A stretch of DNA of 64,000 nucleotides from Terrisporobacter othiniensis (GTDB lineage: Bacteria > Bacillota > Clostridia > Peptostreptococcales > Peptostreptococcaceae): assembly GCF_000808015.1 (NCBI RefSeq), contig NZ_JWHR01000112.1, positions 62,001 to 126,000 on the forward strand, given 5' to 3'. The notes under the pieces are model-generated. The model did no database searches. It saw only the letters and a list, made by a program, of their open reading frames with translations, and was not told the origin of the DNA. Below are positions 1 to 8,636 of this stretch, piece by piece (position 1 is the first letter of the stretch; each line of letters starts with the position of its first letter). The position numbers and the translations under genes are program-made.

Positions 1-2
1 AT

Positions 3-1076
3 AAGTGCGAAGAATTTTGTTCAAAATTCAATATAAATAAAAATGATCTAATAATAACAAATGAGTATATCTATAAACCATTTTTTGAGGCCTTCATTAA
101 AGACGCCACTATAATATATAGAAGAGATTTTGGTAGTGGTGAACCTAGTGATGTAATGGTTGAAAAAATTTATAATCAAGTCAAAAATATTGATTATAAA
201 AGAGTTATAGGAATCGGTGGCGGAAGTATATTAGATGTAGCCAAACTTTTTGCTTTAGAACAAATCACACCAGTATGTGACTTATTCGAAAAGAAATTTG
301 AGCCTGTTAAAAATAAAGAATTAATACTTATTCCAACAACCTGTGGTACTGGTAGTGAAGTTACTAATATATCTGTTCTTCATTTAAGCTCAATTAATAG
401 TAAGTTAGGTCTTGCCCATGATGAAATTCTTGCTGACTATGCTGTATTAATACCAGAATTATTAAAGGTATTACCATTTAAAGTTTTTGCTGCCAGCTCA
501 ATTGATGCTCTTATTCATGCAATTGAATCTTTTGTATCTCCAAAGGCTTCTGTTTTCACGGAAATGTACTCTGTAGAATCTATGAAAATGATTTTAAATG
601 GATTTAAAAATATTGTAGTTAATCGAAAAGATGACTTAAATAATCTTCTATATGATTTCTTAATTGCTAGTACTTATGCAGGTATCGCTTTTGGTAACGC
701 AGGAACTGGTGCTGTTCACGCAATGAGTTATCCTTTAGGTTCAGTTTATCATGTCCCTCATGGAGAAGCTAATTATGTTTGCTTTACAGAAATATTTAAA
801 ACATATAAAAAATTAAATCCAAATGGAAAAATTAAAAGACTTAATAATATTTTAGTAGAAATTCTTAATTGTTCTGAAGAAGAGGTCTTTGAAGAGTTAG
901 AGAAACTACTTTACAAAATACTTCCAAAGAAATCTTTAAAAGGATATGGAGCCACTGAAGAAGATTTGCTACTTTTCACAGACAATGTGCTTACTAAACA
1001 AGGAAGACTCATGTCAAATGCTTATGTTACCTTAGACAGAGATACTATTTATAATATTTATAAAACTTTATATTAA
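3..1076 (+). CDS. 4hbD: 4-hydroxybutyrate dehydrogenase (5' end cut by window edge)
   Basis: Iron-dependent (group III) alcohol dehydrogenase that interconverts succinate semialdehyde and 4-hydroxybutyrate with NAD(H), a step of succinate reduction to butyrate in clostridia. The frame is open to the left edge, so the gene starts outside; 357 residues are visible against about 371 for the C. kluyveri enzyme, which it resembles closely from memory. Visible motifs are the nucleotide-binding GIGGGS, the PTTCGTGSEVTN stretch, and metal ligands in SSIDALIHAIES (Asp, His) and in VHAMSYP and YHVPHGEAN (His). The internal ATG at 156 is not the start because coding similarity continues upstream of it. 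Any partner genes for succinate use would lie left of the window. A strong hairpin terminator follows directly. Confidence 0.88.
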   Translation, partial: KCEEFCSKFNINKNDLIITNEYIYKPFFEAFIKDATIIYRRDFGSGEPSDVMVEKIYNQVKNIDYKRVIGIGGGSILDVAKLFALEQITPVCDLFEKKFEPVKNKELILIPTTCGTGSEVTNISVLHLSSINSKLGLAHDEILADYAVLIPELLKVLPFKVFAASSIDALIHAIESFVSPKASVFTEMYSVESMKMILNGFKNIVVNRKDDLNNLLYDFLIASTYAGIAFGNAGTGAVHAMSYPLGSVYHVPHGEANYVCFTEIFKTYKKLNPNGKIKRLNNILVEILNCSEEEVFEELEKLLYKILPKKSLKGYGATEEDLLLFTDNVLTKQGRLMSNAYVTLDRDTIYNIYKTLY

Positions 1077-1116
1077 AAAATAAGAACCTAGCCACGTGGC
1101 TAGGTTCTTATTTTTT
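1077..1116. terminator. Bidirectional palindromic terminator
   Basis: A perfect 30-base palindrome (1081-1110, arms TAAGAACCTAGCC) is flanked by an A-run on the left and a T-run on the right, so it can end transcription from both directions: 4hbD on the plus strand and the cob operon on the minus strand. Confidence 0.9.
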
Positions 1117-1125
1117 AGAAACGTA

Positions 1126-1183
1126 GTTGCCTGAAGCGACGCAAAGGTATCTCGTTGGCGACATGAGCGAATCGAATTTTTTT
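1126..1183 (+). repeat. Dispersed repeat, copy 1
   Basis: About 57 bases starting GTTGCCTGAAGCG and ending GCGAATCGAATTTTTT. A second copy lies at 29417-29474 in the opposite orientation with 8 mismatches over 57 positions. It is richer in GC than its surroundings. It sits between the 4hbD terminator and the last codons of cobC. Function unknown. Confidence 0.8.
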
Positions 1184-1790
1184 ATAATTCAAAATAAGTC
1201 TTATCATTTAATTTATTAATTACAGCAAAATTATTATCTACTTCTATTTCAGTGATAGAGCAATTATCTATTCTAAAATTCCAATGATATTTATAATCAT
1301 CACACAATAAATAAGAAATTATATTTCTAATTGTACCTCCATGAGAACAAATGAGTACAGTTGAATTTTCATTATCACTTATTATTTTCTTCACTTCATG
1401 TCTTACCCTTATAAAAGTATCTACTAAACTTTCACCATTAGGATACTTGTATTCAAATCCTTCTTTTATCATTTTTTCTATTTCTTCTGGGTATTCCTTT
1501 TCTATTCCTTTAAACGAGAGACCTTCAAAATCACCAAAATTTATTTCATTCAATTGACTTCTCTCTTCAATTTGAATATTCTTAATTTCAGCCAATTTTT
1601 TAACTGTTTCTTTAGTTCTAGAAAAAGGCGTTGTATATATTCTATCTATATTTTCATCTTTTAAATATTGCGTAAGCTTATTAGCTTGCTCATTACCTTC
1701 TTCACTTAATTTGCTATCTGTAAGCCCAGAAAAAGCTCCTCCTTCATTACAAATAGTTGTACCATGCCTCACTAAAATTAACTTTATCAT
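1182..1790 (-). CDS. cobC: Alpha-ribazole phosphatase / histidine phosphatase family
   Basis: Histidine phosphatase of the phosphoglycerate-mutase superfamily, 202 residues. The catalytic His is in the LVRHGTT motif (His9), the second active-site His is in SHGG (His150), and the conserved acidic region is NEINFGDFEG (Glu82). Many paralogues exist in this superfamily, but its place as last gene of cobT-cobU-cobS points to removal of the 5' phosphate of alpha-ribazole phosphate or adenosylcobalamin phosphate in cobalamin assembly. The start follows cobS by 9 bases with AAGGTGATG as ribosome binding site. The stop codon abuts a dispersed repeat copy. Confidence 0.82.
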   Translation of the reverse strand: MIKLILVRHGTTICNEGGAFSGLTDSKLSEEGNEQANKLTQYLKDENIDRIYTTPFSRTKETVKKLAEIKNIQIEERSQLNEINFGDFEGLSFKGIEKEYPEEIEKMIKEGFEYKYPNGESLVDTFIRVRHEVKKIISDNENSTVLICSHGGTIRNIISYLLCDDYKYHWNFRIDNCSITEIEVDNNFAVINKLNDKTYFEL

Positions 1791-1799
1791 TTCATCACC

Positions 1800-2567
1800 T
1801 TAAATCAGAATAACTATATAGGAAAATAATAAAAATATTAACTCTCCTAGTTCAATAGTACATCCTAATATATCTCCTGTTACACCATCAATTTTCTTAT
1901 AAATATGATTTTTAAATAAATAATCAAATATCATTACCACCACAATAGATAGCAGTAGTATTATAATATTAAAATCAGTAGATAAAAATATAAACTTACT
2001 AATAGCTACAATAATCACAATAGTATGTACTATGGCAGTTATAAACATACCTAAAGTTGCCTTCCCAATAAATATGTTACCCATACCAACTTTCCTTGGT
2101 GTGACAGTCTTGTAAAGCATAATTATAACTCCCAAGCGAGATATCATAGGCATAAATATTATCAAATACATAAGGTTACTATTGATTGCAGAATTTAATA
2201 ATCCTATTTTTATTAATACTAAAAATAGGATTGCTAAAAGAGAGTTTGTTCCCAGCCTAGAATCTTTCATTATTTCCAACATTCTATCTTTATCTCTATT
2301 ACTATATATGGCATCAAAGGTATCTCCTAAGCCATCAATATGTAAACCACCCGTTAATATAACCTCTCCTGCAACAATAAGTATTGATGTTATAAATGGA
2401 TCAAATATTCTAATTGCTAAACTTCCTATAAAAAAAGAAATCAATCCTATGACAAATCCAACTAGTGGAAAATATACTATAGATTTGTGGAACTCTTCAT
2501 CAAATCCTATATCTGCTTTAATAGGTATTCTAGTCATAAATTGTAGTAATCCTATAAATCTTTTCAT
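1800..2567 (-). CDS. cobS: Adenosylcobinamide-GDP ribazoletransferase (cobalamin synthase)
   Basis: Integral membrane enzyme of 255 residues that joins adenosylcobinamide-GDP and alpha-ribazole (or its phosphate), the final assembly step of adenosylcobalamin. The family signature GGLHIDGLGDTFDA lies at residues 73-86, preceded by PLVGFVIGL and followed by several hydrophobic segments; the conserved acidic residues are thought to bind magnesium. It starts 2 bases after the cobU stop, and its ribosome binding site AAGGGA lies within the end of cobU, so translation is probably coupled. Second-to-last gene of cobTUSC. Confidence 0.93.
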   Translation of the reverse strand: MKRFIGLLQFMTRIPIKADIGFDEEFHKSIVYFPLVGFVIGLISFFIGSLAIRIFDPFITSILIVAGEVILTGGLHIDGLGDTFDAIYSNRDKDRMLEIMKDSRLGTNSLLAILFLVLIKIGLLNSAINSNLMYLIIFMPMISRLGVIIMLYKTVTPRKVGMGNIFIGKATLGMFITAIVHTIVIIVAISKFIFLSTDFNIIILLLSIVVVMIFDYLFKNHIYKKIDGVTGDILGCTIELGELIFLLFSYIVILI

Positions 2568-2569
2568 AA

Positions 2570-3130
2570 TTATCCCTTCACTTTCATAGGAATTCCACTT
2601 ACAACAAAATAAACCTCATCACTATATTTACTTATTAATTGATTAGCTCTACCAACAAAATCTCCATAGATTCTAGACAATTTATTTTCTGGTACAATTC
2701 CCATTCCAACTTCATTAGTTACTATTACAAAATATAAATTTGTTTGCTTAACAGCTTCTAGTAATTTATTTATTTGATCTTTTATATAGTTTTCCAATTC
2801 ATTTAATTCTTCAGAAGTAGCTTCATCTACTTCTATTCCATAAGTAAACATCAAATTATTAACCATAAGAGTAACACAGTCCATTATTACTGTGTCATGA
2901 GTTTTATCCAATTCTTCCACTATTGAATATATATCTTTATATATTTCATAGGTCTTCCATTCTTTTGGTCTACTTTCTTGGTGTTTTTTTACTCTATTTT
3001 TCATTTCGTCATCAAATGCTATCGATGTGGCAATATATGCCGTTTTATTATTCTGTTTTATACAAAGAGATTCTGCAAAATTGCTTTTTCCTGATCTTGC
3101 TCCCCCTGTAACTAAAATGATATTGCTCAT
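2570..3130 (-). CDS. cobU: Adenosylcobinamide kinase / adenosylcobinamide-phosphate guanylyltransferase
   Basis: Bifunctional enzyme of 186 residues that phosphorylates adenosylcobinamide and then transfers GMP from GTP to it. A Walker A motif GGARSGKS is at residues 9-16, and the His that carries GMP in the family corresponds to His50 in KKHQESRP. The length is normal. The ribosome binding site AAAGGAG precedes the ATG. It lies between cobT and cobS in one minus-strand operon. There is no cobalamin riboswitch in front of the operon that I can recognise. Confidence 0.93.
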   Translation of the reverse strand: MSNIILVTGGARSGKSNFAESLCIKQNNKTAYIATSIAFDDEMKNRVKKHQESRPKEWKTYEIYKDIYSIVEELDKTHDTVIMDCVTLMVNNLMFTYGIEVDEATSEELNELENYIKDQINKLLEAVKQTNLYFVIVTNEVGMGIVPENKLSRIYGDFVGRANQLISKYSDEVYFVVSGIPMKVKG

Positions 3131-3150
3131 AAATGTTCTCCTTTAGATAT

Positions 3151-4197
3151 TTATCTTCCCATATCTATTTCATCAAATGTCGCCATATTTTTATATACAT
3201 AATTTGCAGCTTCAATTATGTTAAAAGATAATGCTGCTCCACTTCCTTCTCCTAATCTCATATCCATATCTAAGAATGGTTGTAACCCCATAATATCTAG
3301 TGCTTTTTTTGTCCCTGGTTCTGCAGATAAATGAGATGCTATCATATAATCCTTTGTATTTGAATTAATATGATAAGCTAACAGTGCTGCTGCATAAGAT
3401 ATAAATCCATCTAATACAACAGGTATTCTATTGGCTGCACACCCTAAAATCACACCTGCCATAGCGCCTATTTCGAATCCACCCACCTTAGATAAAACAT
3501 CTACTGCATCTTTTGGATTAGGTTTATTAAGCTCTATAGATTTTCTTATTACTTCGGCTTTGTGTTTAATCAATTCTTTCTTTAAACCTGCACCTATACC
3601 AGTAATCTCTTCTGGATCATAATTTCCAAAAACTGAAACTATAGCTGTAGATGGTGTAGTATTTGCTATTCCCATTTCTCCTATACCAATTAATGTATAG
3701 TCATCTTGTATACATTTTTCTGCCATTTCAATTCCTATAGATATACACTGTTCAGCTTCTAATCTAGTCATAGCAGGTCCTTTTGCCATGTTAGATGTTC
3801 CTTTTCTTATTTTATAGTCAACTACACCTTCTATTTTTTCATCACAATTTATTCCTACATCAACTGCTAATACATCTGCTCCTACAAATTTTGAAATTGT
3901 TCCCACACCATTTATTTTTTTAGGGAAGTTTTGAAATTGTAATATAGTAATATTTTGAGGATCTGGTGCTACTCCTTCTTCGTAAACTCCATGATCTGCT
4001 CCGAAAGCTATTATAACTTTTTTTGATGTATCAAAATATTTTCTACCATATATCCCAGCCAGTTGGGCACAAATATTCTCCATCTTACCTAAGCTTCCTG
4101 TAGGTTTTATAAGTCTATTTAATCTCTCTTCTGCTTGTTTTATATATTTCTCTTCTAATGGATAAATATTTCTTGATATACTTTCTATTAAATTCAC
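3151..4197 (-). CDS. cobT: Nicotinate-nucleotide-dimethylbenzimidazole phosphoribosyltransferase
   Basis: Makes alpha-ribazole 5'-phosphate from nicotinate mononucleotide and a lower-ligand base such as 5,6-dimethylbenzimidazole. The protein has 348 residues, the usual length. The catalytic Glu falls at residue 317 in RLGEGSGAA, the same number as in the Salmonella enzyme, and GTSNMAKGPAMT forms part of the substrate pocket. The start is GTG at 4197 with the ribosome binding site AAGGGGGAT. First gene of cobTUSC; the other corrin-ring genes are not here, so the operon fits salvage of cobinamide or completion of a ring made elsewhere. Confidence 0.94.
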   Translation of the reverse strand: MNLIESISRNIYPLEEKYIKQAEERLNRLIKPTGSLGKMENICAQLAGIYGRKYFDTSKKVIIAFGADHGVYEEGVAPDPQNITILQFQNFPKKINGVGTISKFVGADVLAVDVGINCDEKIEGVVDYKIRKGTSNMAKGPAMTRLEAEQCISIGIEMAEKCIQDDYTLIGIGEMGIANTTPSTAIVSVFGNYDPEEITGIGAGLKKELIKHKAEVIRKSIELNKPNPKDAVDVLSKVGGFEIGAMAGVILGCAANRIPVVLDGFISYAAALLAYHINSNTKDYMIASHLSAEPGTKKALDIMGLQPFLDMDMRLGEGSGAALSFNIIEAANYVYKNMATFDEIDMGR

Positions 4198-4419
4198 TGT
4201 TGCTATCCCCCTTATATTTTTTGTTTTTGTAATTTATTTAAAATGTCTCTTATTTATTATGTTTCATACAATAATTATATTGTTATATATAAAAACTATC
4301 TAGTATTTTGTGTATTTTTTAAACATTTTTTGGAATCATAGGTATTTTTATCTGATAGAATAGTATCTCTTTATAATCAAAAAATATAAGTAGATAAATA
4401 TATTTAAGGAGATGATTGA

Positions 4420-4611
4420 ATGGAAAATTTCAATGATTTAAAGAACCTATATGAAGATGGTTATAGATGTATTTATCAAGATGGAACTGAAGGTAATAGA
4501 AATATATATCTGAAAAATTTCGATGAAGAAAAATCTAAAGTAGTAAATCTTCAGGATGAAAATGAATTTTCTCAGTTCCAAGATTATATTAGTGGTTTAA
4601 GAATGTCATAA
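4420..4611 (+). CDS. Small conserved-looking protein of unknown function (63 aa)
   Basis: I do not recognise a family. It encodes 63 residues, acidic and polar (MENFNDLKNLYEDGYRCIYQ...), with no membrane segment or signal. It has good gene structure: a strong AAGGAGATGATTG ribosome binding site at the right spacing and its own hairpin terminator right after the stop. It is transcribed divergently from cobT. The protein could be a small soluble regulator or a single compact domain. Expression is likely; function cannot be read from sequence. Confidence 0.7.
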   Translation: MENFNDLKNLYEDGYRCIYQDGTEGNRNIYLKNFDEEKSKVVNLQDENEFSQFQDYISGLRMS

Positions 4612-4640
4612 TAAAAGGGAGCATAAGCTCCCCTTTATTA
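4612..4640 (+). terminator. Terminator of the 63-aa gene
   Basis: Stem AAAGGGAGC / GCTCCCCTTT with loop ATAA and one bulged C, followed by a TTATTATTTT tail, starting just after the stop codon. Confidence 0.75.
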
Positions 4641-4741
4641 TTTTAAAACAAATTGACATAATAATATATATTTTATTAACTCAATATATAATTTTTACTA
4701 TTAATCTTTAATAAAACATAATTAGATGGTTACAATATCTT

Positions 4742-4861
4742 CTATTTGGTAGTCACTATTTGTTTAATAAGTTCTAGAAGCTCTTTTCTATCAACTTCTA
4801 GATTCTTCTTTTTCTCCTTATACTCTTGAAAGTTAACAACTTTTGACATAGTTTTCTTCAT
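4742..4861 (-). CDS. Possible small protein (39 aa)
   Basis: A 39-residue reading frame, MKKTMSKVVNFQEYKEKKKN..., highly charged and Lys/Glu-rich, likely helical, with no Cys and no membrane segment. It is preceded by GGGAAGTGAG at 4 bases from the ATG, a usable ribosome binding site. It lies alone in a 560-base stretch between the 63-aa gene and ctpA. The composition is protein-like and not low complexity, but no family is recognised. Confidence 0.45.
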   Translation of the reverse strand: MKKTMSKVVNFQEYKEKKKNLEVDRKELLELIKQIVTTK

Positions 4862-5056
4862 AAACTCACTTCCCAACTAAGATTATTAGCTTATATAAGT
4901 AATTCTAGGTTATTTTGTTTTTTCCTCTTAATTATTTAATATTTTCCGTAAAATTTATTAGATTCCTAATCTATAAAATCATAAATTGTAGAATTATTTG
5001 TTATTTTATTATTTCCTAATTATTTTAATTCATTTTCAACTATTATTTTAACAACT

Positions 5057-5092
5057 ATTACTTATATAATTACTTATATAATTACTTATATA
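5057..5092. repeat. Three tandem copies of a 12-base unit
   Basis: The unit ATTACTTATATA occurs three times without interruption in AT-rich DNA downstream of ctpA. Such a unit could vary in copy number between strains. Confidence 0.8.
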
Positions 5093-5170
5093 TTAATTAT
5101 TAACAGTATTTATGTTTTAAGTCATATACTCAAACTATTTTTTGCTATATATAATTTATTTATATATCTA

Positions 5171-6322
5171 TCACTTAATTTCCTTCTTAATATATTCTAA
5201 TGCCGATTTAAGCTGTTGATTTTCATCTGCTTCTTGAATTTTAGGTGTAATACCTTTTCCATTTATATAATCTCCATTTGGTGTAAAATACTGAGCAGTT
5301 GTCAATTTATATCCAGTACCATCTTTTAATCCTTTTACGCTTTGTACTAACCCTTTACCAAAAGATGTTTCTCCTATCGCTATAGCTTTTCCATTATCAA
5401 CTAATGCTGCTGTTAAAATTTCTGATGCAGATGCACTTCCTCCATTTATTAAAACAGCAATTGGCATATTAACTTCTTTGTCATCTGATTTATAGTACTC
5501 TTTATTCCCCGTATTATCCTTTGTATAAACAATAGTTCCCTTTCCTATCAAATCATCTGCTATATCCACACAAACATCTAATAACCCTCCTGGATTGTCT
5601 CTTAAGTCTATCACTAGTCCTTTTACTCCTTTAGATTCTAATTGACTTAAATTTTCTTTAAACTCTTTATATGTATTTTCATCAAAAGATGTTATTCTTA
5701 AGTATCCTATGTTATTATCCATAACTTCATTTGATACACTTTTTGTTACTATAGTTTCTCTGTTAATATCAAAACTTAACTCTTCTCCTTTTCTTTGTAC
5801 AGTTAAATTAACCTTTGTATTTTCTTTACCTTTTATATTTTTTATTACCTCGTCTATTTTCTTAGAATCAACATTTTCTCCATCAACTTTTAGCACTATA
5901 TCTCCAGATTTAATTCCTGCTTTAGCTGCGGGTGAACCTTCTATTGGTGAAATTATTGTTAACTTATTATCTTCAGGATTAACACCTATGTATACTCCTA
6001 TTCCAACAAAAGAACCACTTGTTTGCTCTTTTAAACTTTGAAATTCATCTGTTGTATAGTATTGTGAATATGGGTCATTAAGACCTTCAAATAATCCTTT
6101 TAGTGCTCCATCTACTAGATTATTTTCTGATACTTCTTTATAATAATCCTCCTGAATAAGTTCTTCTAATCCCAATAACTTATTATACTTCGCATAAGAT
6201 TCATATAAATCTTTAGATATTATTACTTTGTTCCCCAATGTTATTTGAAACATTGTTGTTCCAATTACAGTTACTATTACAAGAATAATAGAATATATAA
6301 GAGCCCTCTTCTTAGATATCAT
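5171..6322 (-). CDS. ctpA: Carboxy-terminal processing protease, S41 family
   Basis: Membrane-anchored serine protease of 383 residues acting outside the membrane. A single N-terminal membrane segment (about residues 7-28) is followed by a PDZ domain (about 100-180, with GIKSGDIVLKVDG) and the S41 protease core. The catalytic Ser-Lys pair is Ser298 in NGGSASASEIL and Lys323 in GETSFGKGLVQ, judged by the Ser-Lys spacing of E. coli Prc. In the family these enzymes trim C termini of envelope proteins or take part in signalling; the B. subtilis relative CtpB works in sporulation. The ribosome binding site is AAAGGAGAG. Single-gene unit, divergent from the next gene. Confidence 0.93.
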   Translation of the reverse strand: MISKKRALIYSIILVIVTVIGTTMFQITLGNKVIISKDLYESYAKYNKLLGLEELIQEDYYKEVSENNLVDGALKGLFEGLNDPYSQYYTTDEFQSLKEQTSGSFVGIGVYIGVNPEDNKLTIISPIEGSPAAKAGIKSGDIVLKVDGENVDSKKIDEVIKNIKGKENTKVNLTVQRKGEELSFDINRETIVTKSVSNEVMDNNIGYLRITSFDENTYKEFKENLSQLESKGVKGLVIDLRDNPGGLLDVCVDIADDLIGKGTIVYTKDNTGNKEYYKSDDKEVNMPIAVLINGGSASASEILTAALVDNGKAIAIGETSFGKGLVQSVKGLKDGTGYKLTTAQYFTPNGDYINGKGITPKIQEADENQQLKSALEYIKKEIK

Positions 6323-6490
6323 TTGTTCATCTCTCCTTTAATCAATCTACTATATATTATATGACTAGCTTGTCTTTTTATTACTATTTATCAATTATAT
6401 TGATTTAAATCTATAATTTAACTAAAATTTATATTAAGAAAGTAAAATTACGGTAATTATATAATACCATAATTAAGAGGTGTAGATTAT

Positions 6491-7060
6491 ATGAAAAAAG
6501 AGTTTAGAAAAAAGGTTATTAACCTTAGAAAAGAAAAGGACAAAGATTTTATTAAGCACAACTCAGATATAATCACAGAAAAGCTACTTCAGTTAGACTG
6601 TGTAAAAAATGCTAAAACTATTATGCTTTATTTAGACTTTAATAACGAGGTTGCTACAGATAGCTTAATTAATAAGCTTATCAACTTAGGAAAAACTGTT
6701 GCATCTCCCATAACTTTAAAAGAAGAAAGAAAATTAATACCTTCTCAAATTACAGATTTAGAAAATGGAATTCAGTATGGTGCTTATAATATTAGAGAGC
6801 CAAAACCTGAATGTTCTACGACTATAGACATTAAAGATTTAGATGTAGTTATAGTACCTGCTGTAGCCTATGATAAAGGCTGCTATAGACTTGGCTACGG
6901 TGGAGGTTTTTATGATAGATTTCTTGAGAATCTAAGAGAAGATGCTGTTACCGTTGGAATCGCATTTGATTTACAAATTTTTAATGAGGTTCCAAAAGAA
7001 GACCATGATGCTCAGCTAGATTATATAGTAACCGAATCAACAATATTAACACCAAAATAA
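6491..7060 (+). CDS. 5-formyltetrahydrofolate cyclo-ligase
   Basis: Converts 5-formyl-THF with ATP to 5,10-methenyl-THF, returning a dead-end folate to the one-carbon pool. The protein has 189 residues. The family signature GYGGGFYDR is at 135-143, preceded by VIVPAVAYDKGCYRLG, and there is a basic N terminus (KKEFRKKVINLRKEK) typical of the fold. The ribosome binding site is AAGAGGTG. It is one of the few plus-strand genes here, apparently its own unit, ending in a strong bidirectional hairpin shared with the convergent gene. Confidence 0.92.
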   Translation: MKKEFRKKVINLRKEKDKDFIKHNSDIITEKLLQLDCVKNAKTIMLYLDFNNEVATDSLINKLINLGKTVASPITLKEERKLIPSQITDLENGIQYGAYNIREPKPECSTTIDIKDLDVVIVPAVAYDKGCYRLGYGGGFYDRFLENLREDAVTVGIAFDLQIFNEVPKEDHDAQLDYIVTESTILTPK

Positions 7061-7078
7061 AATTCGCTTGACTCAAAT

Positions 7079-7114
7079 AAATAAGAGCTCTTGATTAATT
7101 CAAGAGCTCTTATT
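7079..7114. terminator. Bidirectional terminator between convergent genes
   Basis: Stem ATAAGAGCTCTTG / CAAGAGCTCTTAT with loop ATTAATT, flanked by A-rich and T-rich runs, between the cyclo-ligase gene and the convergent 141-aa gene. Confidence 0.85.
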
Positions 7115-7540
7115 CTATTTTTCTTCTTTTGTTGTATTCAATTGGATTTTGTCTGGCAAAGATTTAAGATTTGTTTCAGCAACTACAAAAGGATAAGACT
7201 TACTCTTGTCTTTATATGTAATATTCACTATCATAACAGTTTTTTCTTCCACTGTATCCATGGTGATTTTATCTATGTCTATACCATGTTCTTTTTCTCC
7301 CCTTGTTACTATAACGTATATTTTACCATTTAGTTTTACTGCTAAAGCTCTCTCCTCGTCTTCGTACTTATCCATAATATCTAATATTTTATCTGGTATA
7401 GATTCTCTTTGTACCATTGTGAAATCAACTGGTTTTGAATTATCTAAAAATAATTTAGGTATAAAGACAAATCCTAAAACTATAAATAATATTAGTATTA
7501 CACCATATATTACTCCTTTGATATTAAACTTAATCTCCAC
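7115..7540 (-). CDS. Membrane-anchored protein of unknown function, possibly PrcB-like
   Basis: The protein has 141 residues. One N-terminal membrane segment (about residues 8-30, VIYGVILILFIVLGFVFIP) leads to an exported domain of about 100 residues. The part KIYVIVTRGEKEHGIDI followed by beta-rich sequence and LPDKIQL resembles the PrcB-type C-terminal domain (pattern RGEKPTGGY), but the key Gly-Gly-Tyr is not conserved, so the call is weak. The start is GTG at 7540, chosen because AGGGGGGAT precedes it at a good distance. It is transcribed alone, toward the cyclo-ligase gene. Confidence 0.6.
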   Translation of the reverse strand: MEIKFNIKGVIYGVILILFIVLGFVFIPKLFLDNSKPVDFTMVQRESIPDKILDIMDKYEDEERALAVKLNGKIYVIVTRGEKEHGIDIDKITMDTVEEKTVMIVNITYKDKSKSYPFVVAETNLKSLPDKIQLNTTKEEK

Positions 7541-7653
7541 ATTATCCCCCCTATCTCTTATAAATATATGAGGTAATAATCTTCGATAGAATAATAAATA
7601 GATTGTAATTTATATTTTCTCAATAACTAAGATAAGATATAAATACATTACAA

Positions 7654-7689
7654 TAAAAAAAGCGTACTTAATAAAATATTAAATACGCT
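7654..7689 (-). terminator. Transketolase operon terminator
   Basis: Stem AGCGTACTTAATA / TATTAAATACGCT with one mismatch and loop AAA, followed on the minus strand by a run of seven T, just after the second transketolase subunit gene. Confidence 0.75.
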
Positions 7690-7706
7690 ATATATATATA
7701 TATATA

Positions 7707-8636
7707 CTAGTTTAATGCTTCTTTAACTTTTTCTACTATGTTTTTAGCAGTTAAACCATATTTTTCTAATAATTCACTTGGAGTCCCTGATTCACCGAAG
7801 CAATCATTCATTCCAACCTTTTTAACTATTATAGGGTTACTTTCAGATACAACTTCACTTACAGCTGATCCTAATCCACCTATTACACTATGTTCTTCTG
7901 CTGTAACTATTGCTTTAGTTTCTTTAGCAGCTTTTATTATAAGGTCTGTATCTATTGGTTTTATTGTAGACATATTAATAACTCTAGCATTTATGTTTTC
8001 TTCTTTTAACATATCTGCAGCTATTAAAGCTTCATTAACCATTATTCCACAAGCTATTATCGTAGCATCGTTACCATCTCTAAGTACAACACCTTTTCCA
8101 ATTTCAAAATTATAGTCTTCTTCAAATATTGTTGGAACTGCACTTCTTCCAAGTCTAATGTACATTGGTCCATCAAACTCAGCTGCTGCAAATATCATCT
8201 TTTCAGCTTCTATTCCATCAGCTGGAACAACTACTGTCATGTTTGGGATAGATCTCATTAAAGATATATCTTCTACACTTTGGTGAGAACCACCATCTTC
8301 TCCAACAGTAATACCTGCATGTGTAGCTGCTATTTTTACGTTTAATTTAGGATAGCATACTGAGTTTCTTATTACCTCAAATGCTCTTCCAGTAGCGAAC
8401 ATTGCAAATGTACTTGCAAAAGGTACTTTACCTGCTGCTGCAAAACCACAAGCAGCACCTACTAAGTTTTGTTCTGCTATACCCATGTTGAAAAATCTAT
8501 TTGGGTATGCTTTTAAAAAGTCATTTGTTTTGGTTGATTTAGATAAATCTGCATCTAAAACTACTACATCGTCATTCATTTTCCCTAATTTAACTAAGGC
8601 TTTTCCGTAAGCCTCCCTAGTTGCTATTTTACTCAT
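7707..8636 (-). CDS. Transketolase, C-terminal subunit
   Basis: The second half of a split transketolase, 309 residues, with the pyrimidine-binding (transketolase central) domain first and the C-terminal domain after. It pairs with the N-terminal subunit encoded just upstream to move two-carbon units between sugar phosphates in the non-oxidative pentose phosphate pathway. Recognisable stretches are [21 protein letters not shown] (with the Glu that activates thiamine diphosphate), and [13 protein letters not shown] place the start at ATG 8636 rather than GTG 8645, because GTG 8645 sits inside the AGGAGGTG ribosome binding site. The start overlaps the stop of the first subunit by 8 bases, indicating coupled translation. 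Confidence 0.92.
   Translation of the reverse strand: MSKIATREAYGKALVKLGKMNDDVVVLDADLSKSTKTNDFLKAYPNRFFNMGIAEQNLVGAACGFAAAGKVPFASTFAMFATGRAFEVIRNSVCYPKLNVKIAATHAGITVGEDGGSHQSVEDISLMRSIPNMTVVVPADGIEAEKMIFAAAEFDGPMYIRLGRSAVPTIFEEDYNFEIGKGVVLRDGNDATIIACGIMVNEALIAADMLKEENINARVINMSTIKPIDTDLIIKAAKETKAIVTAEEHSVIGGLGSAVSEVVSESNPIIVKKVGMNDCFGESGTPSELLEKYGLTAKNIVEKVKEALN

Noticed and set aside
2182..2589. Plus-strand open frame of 135 codons opposite cobS
   Set aside because: It is the antisense shadow of a clear membrane-protein gene, with no ribosome binding site and no family resemblance.
7061..7080. AAAATTCGCTTGACTC, resembling the end of the dispersed repeat
   Set aside because: Only about nine bases match the AATTCGCTT end, too short to count as a third copy.
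7681..7707. TA dinucleotide run
   Set aside because: Simple AT microsatellite at the end of the transketolase operon; no sign of function.
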